Positions 7,391 to 15,633 of a stretch of 22,075 nucleotides of DNA are shown piece by piece. The notes below the pieces were generated by a model. The model saw only the letters and a list, made by a program, of their open reading frames with translations. It made no database searches and was not told where the DNA came from. How positions within the stretch are numbered: the stretch's first letter is position 1; each line of letters opens with the position of its first letter. Where the stretch lies: positions 6,578 to 28,652 of the forward strand of contig FR900982.1 in NCBI GenBank assembly GCA_000437915.1, given 5' to 3'. The stretch is from Subdoligranulum sp. CAG:314. GTDB taxonomy: Bacteria; Bacillota; Clostridia; Christensenellales; CAG-314. Both the position numbers and the translations under genes were made by a program.

Positions 7391-8417
7391 AAAGCTTTTA
7401 AATTCCGTCCTTCCCGAAAAAAAAGAGTTGATTGCTCTGTTGGAGTGCGACGACGGCGAGGTGTGGGAAAAGCTTTTCGGCGCGGCGCGCGCCGTCTGCG
7501 AAAAACACTACGGCAACGAGGTGTTCGCAAGAGGGCTGATTGAATTTACCTCCTACTGCAAAAATGACTGTTTTTACTGCGGACTGAGACGCTCCAACTC
7601 AAAGGCTCAAAGATACCGTCTTTCGTTCGAGGAAATTCTCGAGCGCTGCGAGTCGGGATACGCTCTCGGCTTCCGCACCTTTGTTTTGCAGGGGGGAGAG
7701 GACGGGTATTTCGACGACGAAAGTATCTGCCGCATTGTGCGCGAAATAAAAAGACGCTGCGGGGGCTGCGCGGTCACCCTGTCGTTGGGCGAAAGACCAA
7801 CCGACAGCTTCAAGGCCTTTTTCGACGCGGGAGCGGACAGGTATCTTTTAAGGCACGAAACCGTTTCCGCAAGGCATTACGCCTTGCTGCACCCGCCCGA
7901 GATGAGTTACGCCGCGCGTATTGACTGTCTTTACGCGTTAAAAGCAATCGGCTTTCAGACGGGATGCGGCTTTATGGTGGGCACGCCCTTTCAGACGACG
8001 GAAATGCTCGCCGACGAGCTGGCGTTTTTGACGCAGTTCAAGCCGCATATGGCGGGGATAGGTCCCTTTCTGCCGCACAGAGACACTCCGTTCAAAGATT
8101 TCGGCGGAGGCTCCGTGCAGACAACGCTAAAAATGCTTGCGTTGAGCCGACTGCTGTGTCCCGAAATCTTGCTGCCCGCCACAACCGCGCTGGGCACTGC
8201 CGCAGCCGGCGGACGCGAAAGAGGTATCCTTGCCGGCGCAAACGTGGTTATGCCCAATCTTTCTCCCGCATCCTGTCGGGAAAAATACAGCATTTACGAC
8301 AACAAGCTGAACATGGGCGCAGAGTCCTCGGAGGGCTTGGCGGAGCTTGCGGCGCGCATGAAGAAAATCGGTCGCGTTCTTGCGACTTGCAGGGGAGACA
8401 GTCTGGTAAAAAATTGA
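7377..8417 (+). CDS. hydE: [FeFe]-hydrogenase maturase HydE, radical SAM enzyme
   Basis: HydE is a radical SAM enzyme that processes the HydG-derived Fe(CO)2CN complex during assembly of the H-cluster diiron subsite. The 346-aa product has the cluster motif YCKNDCFYCGLR (C61, C65, C68), the HydE-type GGEDGYFDDE and LRHETVS segments, and GFMVGTPFQT and GIGPFLPHRDTP in the barrel. The start overlaps the TM1266-like gene by 14 bases in another frame. A second Cys triplet seen in some HydE proteins is not evident near the C-terminus, as in many functional homologues. It is followed after 56 bases by hydG. Confidence 0.96.
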   Translation: MDAIEKLLNSVLPEKKELIALLECDDGEVWEKLFGAARAVCEKHYGNEVFARGLIEFTSYCKNDCFYCGLRRSNSKAQRYRLSFEEILERCESGYALGFRTFVLQGGEDGYFDDESICRIVREIKRRCGGCAVTLSLGERPTDSFKAFFDAGADRYLLRHETVSARHYALLHPPEMSYAARIDCLYALKAIGFQTGCGFMVGTPFQTTEMLADELAFLTQFKPHMAGIGPFLPHRDTPFKDFGGGSVQTTLKMLALSRLLCPEILLPATTALGTAAAGGRERGILAGANVVMPNLSPASCREKYSIYDNKLNMGAESSEGLAELAARMKKIGRVLATCRGDSLVKN

Positions 8418-8473
8418 CGGAAAATTATTCCGACGGGAAGGCTTTTCCCGACCCGAAGGCAAAGGAGACAAAT

Positions 8474-9889
8474 ATGTACAATCCCAAATCTATGAAGGCG
8501 GAGGAATTTATCTGCCACGAAGAAGTGGAAGCGACGTTGAAATACGCCGACGAACACAAGGACGACACGGAGCTGATTGGAAAAATCCTCGAAAAAGCAA
8601 GACGGGAAAAAGGGCTCGACCACAGAGAAGCCTCCGTGCTGCTTGCCTGCGACGACAGCCGCGTCAACGAGGAGCTTTTCAGGCTGGCGGAAAAAATCAA
8701 GAAGGATTTTTACGGCAACAGAATAGTTATGTTCGCGCCGCTTTACCTGTCCAACTATTGCGTAAACGGCTGCGTTTACTGTCCTTATCACGCCAAAAAC
8801 AAGCATATCCCGCGCAAAAAACTGTCGCAGGAGGAAATAGCCGCCGAGGTCACGGCGCTTCAGGACATGGGACACAAGCGTCTTGCGTTGGAGTGCGGCG
8901 AGGACCCCGTAAACAACCCCATAGAGTACGTGCTCGAATCGATTAAAACGATTTATTCTTTGAAGCACAAAAACGGCGCGATAAGGCGCGTCAACGTCAA
9001 TATTGCGGCGACGACGGTTGAAAACTACCGCAGGCTTAAAGAAGCGGGAATAGGCACCTACATACTGTTTCAGGAAACTTATCACAAGAGCAGTTACGAA
9101 AAGCTGCACCCGACGGGCCCCAAGCACGATTACAACTGGCATACGGAAGCGATGGACAGGGCTATGCAGGGAGGTATAGACGACGTAGGGCTTGGAGTGC
9201 TTTACGGCTTGGAGCTTTACAGATACGAGTTCGCGGCGCTGCTAATGCACGCCGAGCATCTGGAAGCCGTGCACGGCGTGGGACCGCATACAATCAGTAT
9301 GCCCCGCATAAAACGCGCCGACGACATAGACCCGTCGTCGTTCGACAACGGGATAAGCGACGACATTTTCGCCAAGCTGTGCGCTTTGATAAGAATCAGC
9401 GTTCCTTATACGGGAATGATAATATCCACGAGAGAAAGCGCCGAGCTGCGCGCAAGGGTAATTAAACTCGGCGTTTCCCAGATAAGCGGAGGCAGCCGCA
9501 CAAGCGTAGGCGGCTACACCGAGGAGGAAAGACCCGAGGACACCGAGCAGTTCGACGTTTCGGACAGGAGAACTCTGGACGAGGTGGTGAGATGGCTGAT
9601 TGAAAGCGGATATATTCCGTCTTTCTGCACCGCATGTTACAGAGAGGGGCGCACGGGCGACAGATTTATGAGTCTGCTCAAAAGCGGACAAATACAAAAT
9701 TGCTGTCATCCCAACGCGCTCATGACGCTTAAAGAGTTTCTTACTGACTATGCGAGTCAAGAGACGCGCGCCGCGGGGGAAAAGCTAATCGAAGACGAAT
9801 TAAAGAAAATTCCAGACCAAAAGGTTAGAAGAATCGCGGCGGATTACATCGCGCAGATAGAAAACGGAAAAAGAGATTTCAGGTTTTAA
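8474..9889 (+). CDS. hydG: [FeFe]-hydrogenase maturase HydG, tyrosine lyase
   Basis: HydG cleaves tyrosine with a SAM radical and makes the CO and cyanide ligands of the H-cluster on an auxiliary Fe-S cluster. ATG 8474 has AAGGAGA upstream (8462-8469) and gives 471 aa, the usual length. The longer open frame runs back through hydE and is discarded. The radical SAM motif NYCVNGCVYC (C96, C100, C103) and the auxiliary-cluster motif CX2CX22C (C385, C388, C411) are both intact, so the full ligand-producing activity is expected. It lies between hydE and hydF in one operon. Confidence 0.97.
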   Translation: MYNPKSMKAEEFICHEEVEATLKYADEHKDDTELIGKILEKARREKGLDHREASVLLACDDSRVNEELFRLAEKIKKDFYGNRIVMFAPLYLSNYCVNGCVYCPYHAKNKHIPRKKLSQEEIAAEVTALQDMGHKRLALECGEDPVNNPIEYVLESIKTIYSLKHKNGAIRRVNVNIAATTVENYRRLKEAGIGTYILFQETYHKSSYEKLHPTGPKHDYNWHTEAMDRAMQGGIDDVGLGVLYGLELYRYEFAALLMHAEHLEAVHGVGPHTISMPRIKRADDIDPSSFDNGISDDIFAKLCALIRISVPYTGMIISTRESAELRARVIKLGVSQISGGSRTSVGGYTEEERPEDTEQFDVSDRRTLDEVVRWLIESGYIPSFCTACYREGRTGDRFMSLLKSGQIQNCCHPNALMTLKEFLTDYASQETRAAGEKLIEDELKKIPDQKVRRIAADYIAQIENGKRDFRF

Positions 9890-9899
9890 GGGAGGATTT

Positions 9900-11099
9900 A
9901 TGGGCAATTTAAATTCCGCCCCCAACGCAAACAGGGTGCGCATAGGCTTTTTCGGCAGCCGCAACGCGGGCAAGTCGAGTCTGGTCAACGCTTTTGCGGG
10001 GCAGGAGGTGTCAATCGTCAGCGATACCCCGGGCACAACCACCGACCCCGTGGTCAAGGCAATGGAGCTTTTGCCCGTCGGAGCGGTCACGCTTGTGGAT
10101 ACGGCGGGCGCGGACGACGGGGGCGAGCTGGGCTCTATGAGAGTCAAGAGAACCGACGTCGAGCTTGACAGATGCGACGTGGCGCTGCTTGTCGCAGACG
10201 CGACGAAAGGCTTGACTCTTGGCGACAAAGAGCTTCTTGAAAAAATCCGACTGAAAAAAATCCCGTTTCTTGTCGTTTTCAACAAATGCGACCTGACGCG
10301 TGAAACAGGCGACGAACCCGGCGCTGTCAGAGTGAGCGCCAAAACGGGCGAAAATATAAACAGACTGAGGGAGGCGGTTGCGGCTCTGGCAAAGACGGCG
10401 TCGTCAAGCGTCGGACTGTTCGACGGCATACTCGACAAAGAGGACGTCGTGCTTTTCGTCACGCCGATAGACGCGTCCGCGCCCAAAGGACGCATGATAT
10501 TGCCGCAGGTGCGGGCTTTGAGAGACGTGCTCGACAAAAAAGCGGTATGCGTGTTTTGTCAGACGGAGCAGCTGCCCGCCGCGCTTTCTTCTTTAAAAAA
10601 CAGTCCGAAGCTTGTAGTGACCGACAGTCAGGCTTTCGGGGCGGTTAAAAAAATGCTGCCCGAATCCCAAAGGCTGACGTCGTTTTCCATTCTTTTGGCA
10701 TACGTCAACGGAATACTTTCAGAGGCGGTAAAGGGCGCCGCCGCGCTTTCGGAGCTTAAAGACGGGGATACGGTGCTCATTGCCGAGGGGTGCACCCACC
10801 ACAGACAGTGCGAGGATATAGGAACCGTCAAGCTGCCCAAATGGATAGAGGAGTTTTCGGGCAGAAAGCTGAATTTCCGCTTTACGTCGGGAAACAGCTT
10901 TCCCGAAAGCCTGTCGGGGACGGCTCTCGCCGTGCATTGCGGCGGCTGTATGCTCAACGAAAAGGAAATGGCGCGCCGTCGGGAAACGGCGGTAAGGGAC
11001 GGAGTGCCCTTCTGCAACTACGGAATAGCCATTGCGCATATCAACGGTATTTTGAAGCGCAGTTTGGAAATTTTCCCCGAGCTTGCAAAAATGATATAA
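9900..11099 (+). CDS. hydF: [FeFe]-hydrogenase H-cluster maturation GTPase HydF
   Basis: HydF is the GTPase scaffold that carries the diiron precursor and delivers it to apo-hydrogenase. The 399-aa product starts at ATG 9900 after GGGAGG, ten bases behind hydG. The GTPase motifs are GSRNAGKSS (19-27), the TPGTTTDPV switch, DTAG (67-70), NKCD (128-131) and SAKTG. The C-terminal cluster-binding domain has the expected Cys-X-His (C298, H300) and HCGGC (H346, C347, C350), spaced by 45 residues. All elements for function are present. A strong terminator follows at 11124, closing the operon with no hydrogenase structural gene. Confidence 0.97.
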   Translation: MGNLNSAPNANRVRIGFFGSRNAGKSSLVNAFAGQEVSIVSDTPGTTTDPVVKAMELLPVGAVTLVDTAGADDGGELGSMRVKRTDVELDRCDVALLVADATKGLTLGDKELLEKIRLKKIPFLVVFNKCDLTRETGDEPGAVRVSAKTGENINRLREAVAALAKTASSSVGLFDGILDKEDVVLFVTPIDASAPKGRMILPQVRALRDVLDKKAVCVFCQTEQLPAALSSLKNSPKLVVTDSQAFGAVKKMLPESQRLTSFSILLAYVNGILSEAVKGAAALSELKDGDTVLIAEGCTHHRQCEDIGTVKLPKWIEEFSGRKLNFRFTSGNSFPESLSGTALAVHCGGCMLNEKEMARRRETAVRDGVPFCNYGIAIAHINGILKRSLEIFPELAKMI

Positions 11100-11123
11100 A
11101 TTGAACAAATTGAAAAACAAAAA

Positions 11124-11162
11124 GCAAAGCGACGCGGCATTTGCCGCGTCGCTTTGCGTTTT
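11124..11162 (+). terminator. Terminator of the hyd operon
   Basis: A 15-bp perfect GC-rich stem (11124-11138 with 11143-11157) has an ATTT loop and is followed by GTTTTG. It begins 25 bases after the hydF stop. Confidence 0.9.
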
Positions 11163-11187
11163 GTAGGGCAAAAATTCTTTCTGTCGT

Positions 11188-11253
11188 TTTACAAATTGTT
11201 TACAAAGTGTTTGCAGGATTTGGTGGAATTGACCGTGCGACGGGGAGTAAAAT
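11188..11253 (+). promoter_or_regulatory. Candidate Pho box and promoter of the pst operon
   Basis: TTTACA at 11188, TTTACA at 11199 and TTTGCA at 11210 form direct repeats with an exact 11-bp period, the spacing of PhoP/PhoB-type boxes. A possible -10 element TAAAAT lies at 11248-11253. The nearest -35-like TTGACC (11229) is only 13 bp away, consistent with activator-dependent initiation. The distance from boxes to -10 is longer than in well-studied PhoP promoters, so the exact start is uncertain. Confidence 0.6.
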
Positions 11254-11293
11254 CAAGGCGTAAAACAAAGCAGACAAAAAGGAGAAAAAAGAA

Positions 11294-12139
11294 ATGAAAT
11301 CAAAAACAAGAATGATGAGTATTTTGGCAATCGCGCTTGTGCTCGTTGTGGCGTTGTCGGCTGTATTCGTCGGCTGCGGCAAAACGGAAAAGGTTAAAAT
11401 CACAGGTTCGACGTCTGTTGCGCCTCTCATGAAGGTGCTCGCCGCAGCTTACGAAAAGGAGAACAAAAACGTGCGCATCGAGGTCGGCGAAGGCGGAAGC
11501 TCCCAAGGAATTAAGGATACGCAGGATGGCAAAAACGACATAGGCATGGCAAGCCGCGACCTTAAAAAAGACTCCGTAACGGGAGAGTACACCGAAACGG
11601 GGCTGGACAAAATCCAAATAGCTTACGATGGCGTGGCGGTAATCATCAACAAAGAGGCTTCAATCGAAGGCAACAACGTAACCAACGAGCAGCTTTACGC
11701 GCTGTATGCTTACGGCACTCCGATAGGCGGAATCTCACTTCCCGTCAGCCGCGAGGACGGCAGCGGAACACGCGAGGCTTTTGACGAAAAGATTACCGAC
11801 GCGGAAGGAAACAAGCTCATTGACCTGACGAAATTTACGTCGGGAATACAGATTGCCAACGGCACAAACATTGTCATGACGGACGTTGCGGGAAACGTCG
11901 CCAAGCTGGGATATATTTCCATGGGTTCGCTCAACGACACCGTCAAGGCTGTTAAGTACAACGGAGTGGAGCCCACAGTCGAAAATGTCAAAAACGGCAC
12001 CTACAAGCTTGCGAGACCTTTTTTGATAGTGACCAAATCGGGTGCGGAGCTGTCGCAGGCGGCAAAGGACTTCATCGATTTTATTCTTTCGGAAGCAGGA
12101 CAGAAGATAGTGGCGGAAGAAGGCTATGTGGCTATGTAA
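11294..12139 (+). CDS. pstS: Phosphate ABC transporter substrate-binding lipoprotein PstS
   Basis: PstS captures phosphate outside the membrane and hands it to the Pst permease. ATG 11294 follows AAAGGAG and gives 281 aa. A lipoprotein signal peptide spans residues 1-27, with C28 in FVGC as the lipidated residue. Binding-site segments are GSTSVAPLM near the mature N-terminus, GEGGSSQGIKD and SREDGSGTREAF. It is the first gene of the operon and sits 40 bases after the candidate -10. There are 18 bases to the next start. Length is typical for the short Gram-positive PstS. Confidence 0.95.
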   Translation: MKSKTRMMSILAIALVLVVALSAVFVGCGKTEKVKITGSTSVAPLMKVLAAAYEKENKNVRIEVGEGGSSQGIKDTQDGKNDIGMASRDLKKDSVTGEYTETGLDKIQIAYDGVAVIINKEASIEGNNVTNEQLYALYAYGTPIGGISLPVSREDGSGTREAFDEKITDAEGNKLIDLTKFTSGIQIANGTNIVMTDVAGNVAKLGYISMGSLNDTVKAVKYNGVEPTVENVKNGTYKLARPFLIVTKSGAELSQAAKDFIDFILSEAGQKIVAEEGYVAM

Positions 12140-12157
12140 GAGTTGCGGCGTACTGAA

Positions 12158-13963
12158 ATGGAACATATTGCAAACGTAAAGGAACTTAATCAATCATCTG
12201 CAAGAGATAAAGCGGCAAGGGCGGTTTTTACCGCCTCCGCTTTCTTTTCCGTTGTGGCGGTTGCGGGAATCGTGTTTTTTATTATGCTGGAAAGCCTGCC
12301 CGCTTTTTCGGAAATAGGAGTGCTGAATTTTATTTTCGGGACTACGTGGGCGCCTACGAAGGATTTTTTGCCCGTGTCCGAGAGATTCGGAATCCTGCCC
12401 ATGATAGTCGGGAGTCTGGTCGTTACCGCGGGAGCGACGCTTGTCGGCGGAACCATGGGAGTGTTTACCGCCGTATTTCTCGCTTATTTTTGCCCCAAGA
12501 GATTAAAAGCCGTCTTCAATCAGGTGATAAATCTGCTTGCGGGCATTCCGTCAATCGTTTACGGATATTTCGGGCTTGTCGTTCTGGTGCCGCTGCTTGC
12601 CGAAGTATCCCCGACGAATTCGGGGCAGGGTGCGCTTGCCGGCTCTTTAATACTCGGAATAATGATTTTGCCTACCGTTGCAAGCATAGTGCGCAACAGC
12701 ATAGAGTCCGTGCCCGAGGCTTATTTCGAGGGAGCGTTGGCGCTCGGTTGCAGCAGGGAGCAGGCGGTTTTCAAGGCTGTTTTGCCCGCCGCGAAAAGCG
12801 GTACGGTGACGGGAGTGATTATGGGCATAGGCAGGGCAGTGGGCGAAACAATGGCGGTCATGATGGTTGCGGGAAACACGCCGCAGTTTATCGAAGGGCC
12901 GTTTACAAGCATAAGGACGCTTACTGTAAATATCGTCATGGACATGAATTATGCCGAAGGACTGCATTTGCAGGCTCTGATTGCTACGGGGTTCGTGCTG
13001 CTTGTGCTCGTGTTGCTTTTAAACGCCCTGATTGCCGCAATCAACCGCAGAAAAAAGCCCCTTGACAAAAAGACGGCATTAAAACCCCGCGACGGCGGCG
13101 GGCAGTCGGGAGCAGCGCCCGTTTTCAAAAGCACGGGCGCGCTTTGCAGGGGTTTGAAATACGCCGCAGTTGTCGTCGCCTGCATCGTGGCTTTATGTCT
13201 GGTTTTTCTTATTGGCTTTGTATTTGTAAAGGGAGTGGGACACATAAGCTTTGATTTGCTTTTCGGAGAGTCGGGCAACGACAAAATGACTTTGAGGCCC
13301 GCGTTTGTCAGCACGGGTATGCTTATCGCGCTGGCACTCGTCGTGGCGCTGCCCATAGGAGTGGCGACCGCCGTGTATCTTGCGGAGTATTCCAAACGCG
13401 GCAGCAGGGCGGTCAAGACCGTCAGGCTGTTTGTGGACACGCTCGCAAGCATACCGAGCATTGTTTTCGGACTTTTCGGCGCGCTGGTGTTCGGCGGACT
13501 TATGGGAATGGATTACAGCCTGCTTGCAGGCGGTCTCACACTCGCGCTTATTATTCTGCCCACAATCATAAGAGCCACGGAGGAGAGTATTCTTGCCGTT
13601 CCCGACAGTCTCAGGGAGGCGGGGCTTGCTCTCGGCGCCGGCAAGGCGCGCACTATTTTCAAGGTTGTGCTGCCTGCGGCGATGAGCGGAATAGTGACTT
13701 CCATAATTTTGAGTATAGGAAGGATTGTGGGAGAATCTGCCGCGCTGATATATACTGCGGGCGCCGTGCCCTACACTCCGTCGGGTTATCTCGACCAAGG
13801 CAGCTCTTTTGCCGTGATGATGTGGATGTTCGCGGGAGAGGGGATGTATGTGGACAGCGCTTACGCAACCGCGTGTATACTTATGATTTTCGTGGCGCTC
13901 TTGAATCTGCTGGTGACGCTTTGCGAAAGAAAATTCAGAAAAAAACAGGGAATTGCAAAATGA
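12158..13963 (+). CDS. pstCA: Fused phosphate permease PstC-PstA
   Basis: One uninterrupted frame of 601 aa contains both membrane subunits of the Pst importer, normally separate proteins of roughly 300 aa each. The first half (to about 295) is PstC-like, with AGIPSIVYGYFGL and the coupling-helix region ALGCSREQAVFKAVLPAA (about 194-211). A hydrophilic Lys/Gly-rich linker (about 296-328) follows. The second half is PstA-like, with ASIPSIVFGLFGA and ALGAGKARTIFKVVLPAA (about 490-507). Each half has about six hydrophobic helices. ATG 12158 is preferred over the TTG five codons upstream; neither has a clear ribosome site, so coupling to pstS is likely. The stop overlaps the pstB start as ATGA. 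Confidence 0.92.
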   Translation: MEHIANVKELNQSSARDKAARAVFTASAFFSVVAVAGIVFFIMLESLPAFSEIGVLNFIFGTTWAPTKDFLPVSERFGILPMIVGSLVVTAGATLVGGTMGVFTAVFLAYFCPKRLKAVFNQVINLLAGIPSIVYGYFGLVVLVPLLAEVSPTNSGQGALAGSLILGIMILPTVASIVRNSIESVPEAYFEGALALGCSREQAVFKAVLPAAKSGTVTGVIMGIGRAVGETMAVMMVAGNTPQFIEGPFTSIRTLTVNIVMDMNYAEGLHLQALIATGFVLLVLVLLLNALIAAINRRKKPLDKKTALKPRDGGGQSGAAPVFKSTGALCRGLKYAAVVVACIVALCLVFLIGFVFVKGVGHISFDLLFGESGNDKMTLRPAFVSTGMLIALALVVALPIGVATAVYLAEYSKRGSRAVKTVRLFVDTLASIPSIVFGLFGALVFGGLMGMDYSLLAGGLTLALIILPTIIRATEESILAVPDSLREAGLALGAGKARTIFKVVLPAAMSGIVTSIILSIGRIVGESAALIYTAGAVPYTPSGYLDQGSSFAVMMWMFAGEGMYVDSAYATACILMIFVALLNLLVTLCERKFRKKQGIAK

Positions 13964-14829
13964 GTATAAGATATTTGTTCGGGAAGAAAAAAGCGTATAC
14001 AGACGCCGAAACGAAAACAAAAGAAAAAACGACAGGCTCAAAGGCGCGGAGTATTTCGGACTTTGCTTTTGACGGAGACGTTGCAGTGAAAACGGAAAAC
14101 CTGGACTTGTTTTACGGCGAAATGCAGGCATTGAAGCATATCGACATGACCGTGCCTACAAGAAAGGTCACTGCGCTTATCGGACCGTCGGGCTGCGGCA
14201 AGTCCACGCTTCTGCGCACTTTCAATCGCATGAACGACCTTGTAGAGGGCTGCAAAGTTTCGGGCTCCGTGAAAATCGGAGGCACGGACGTTTATCAAAC
14301 AAACGTAAATCTCACCGCGCTGCGCAAAAACGTGGGCATGGTATTTCAAAAGCCCAATCCCTTTCCCATGAGTATTTACGACAACGTGGCTTTCGGTCCC
14401 CGCAACTTCGGTATAAAAAACAAGGCGGAGCTGGACTTCATAGTGGAAACGTCGCTCAAACAGGCTGCTATGTGGGACGAATTGAAGGACAGACTGGGAA
14501 AAAGCGCGCTCGGCATTTCGGGCGGGCAGCAGCAGCGGCTGTGCATTGCGCGGGCGCTTGCGGTCAGCCCGAAGATTTTGCTGATGGACGAACCGACAAG
14601 CGCGCTGGACCCCATTTCCACGGGAAAAATAGAGGAGCTTTGCATGGAGCTTAAAGAAAACGTAACAATTTTAATCGTTACGCACAATATGCAGCAGGCT
14701 GCGCGCATATCCGACAAAACGGGCTTTTTCCTGCTGGGCGACCTTGTGGAGTACGGCGACACGGAGCAAATTTTTTCCGCGCCGCAAAACCCCGAAACGG
14801 AAAAATACATTACCGGACGTTTCGGTTGA
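13960..14829 (+). CDS. pstB: Phosphate ABC transporter ATP-binding protein PstB
   Basis: PstB is the ATPase that powers phosphate import through the fused permease. The start at ATG 13960 overlaps the permease stop and gives 289 aa. Walker A GPSGCGKST is at 75-83, the signature LGISGGQQQR at about 184-193, Walker B with KILLMDEPTSALD at about 205-217 and the switch His in IVTHNMQQA. The first 40 or so residues are a charged Lys/Thr-rich extension not found in standard PstB proteins of 250-260 aa; the ABC domain proper begins at about residue 42. No alternative start with a ribosome site is seen closer to the domain. Confidence 0.95.
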   Translation: MSIRYLFGKKKAYTDAETKTKEKTTGSKARSISDFAFDGDVAVKTENLDLFYGEMQALKHIDMTVPTRKVTALIGPSGCGKSTLLRTFNRMNDLVEGCKVSGSVKIGGTDVYQTNVNLTALRKNVGMVFQKPNPFPMSIYDNVAFGPRNFGIKNKAELDFIVETSLKQAAMWDELKDRLGKSALGISGGQQQRLCIARALAVSPKILLMDEPTSALDPISTGKIEELCMELKENVTILIVTHNMQQAARISDKTGFFLLGDLVEYGDTEQIFSAPQNPETEKYITGRFG

Positions 14830-14840
14830 CGGAGGCTTGT

Positions 14841-15494
14841 ATGACGACGAGAAAATTTTACGAAGAGGAGCTTTGCGAGCTCAAACAAAGCTTGACATCG
14901 ATGTGTCTTGCGGTCGAGCGCATGATAGAGGACAGCATAAAGGCGCTTGTGGAGCAGGACGGGGAGCTTGCGCGCTCCGTTGTCGCGCGGGACAAGCGGG
15001 TGGACGAAACGGAGCTTGACATAGAAAAGCGCTGTATGCGGCTTTTACTCATAGAGCAGCCTGTTGCGCGCGACTTCCGCGAGGTTTCAACCGCGCTTAA
15101 ACTGATTACCGACATAGAACGCATAGGCGATCAGGCGGCGGATATAGCCGAAATCGTTTCCAATTTTAAGGATGAAGCGTATATCAAAAGGCTCACGCAC
15201 ACTGTCAGGATGGGCAGGCTTGCAGTCAGGATGGTGCACGACGGAGTTGCGTCCTTTATCAACGGCGACGAAGCGCTGGCGGACGAAACGATTGCCCGCG
15301 ACGACGAGATGGACGCGCTGTTTTTGACGGTAAAAAACGAACTTGTAGAACTGATAAAAAAGGACAGCTCAAACGCCGACCAAGCAATAATGTTTATGAT
15401 GATAGCCAAATATCTTGAAAGAATAGGAGACCACGCCGTAAATGTCTGTGAATGGACAAAATACTCCGAAACGGGAGTGCACATCAAATATTGA
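14841..15494 (+). CDS. phoU: Phosphate signalling and transport regulator PhoU
   Basis: PhoU links the Pst transporter to the Pho two-component system and prevents excess phosphate uptake. ATG 14841 is preceded by GGAGG (14831-14835), giving 217 aa; an in-frame TTG at 14826 is rejected. The two three-helix PhoU repeats are visible as parallel halves, with acidic metal-binding motifs including ITDIERIGDQAADIAE in the first and AKYLERIGDHAVNVCEW in the second. It is the last gene of the pst operon, closed by the terminator at 15547. No phoR/phoP pair lies in the window. Confidence 0.95.
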   Translation: MTTRKFYEEELCELKQSLTSMCLAVERMIEDSIKALVEQDGELARSVVARDKRVDETELDIEKRCMRLLLIEQPVARDFREVSTALKLITDIERIGDQAADIAEIVSNFKDEAYIKRLTHTVRMGRLAVRMVHDGVASFINGDEALADETIARDDEMDALFLTVKNELVELIKKDSSNADQAIMFMMIAKYLERIGDHAVNVCEWTKYSETGVHIKY

Positions 15495-15546
15495 AAGTCA
15501 GAGAGGCGCGGAAATGTTTTCTACATAGGGAACATTTTGAATAGTA

Positions 15547-15578
15547 TAAAAGGATAACGATTTTTCGTTATCCTTTTA
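15547..15578. terminator. Terminator between phoU and the restriction-modification island
   Basis: A 14-bp perfect stem (15547-15560 with 15565-15578) around TTTT is A/T-rich at both ends. It can end the pst operon on the plus strand and the convergent nuclease gene on the minus strand. Confidence 0.85.
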
Positions 15579-15633
15579 TTTTGATTTGAAAATTCTTTAC
15601 TTTCGATGAGTATGGCCAACTCGTTTTGATGAT

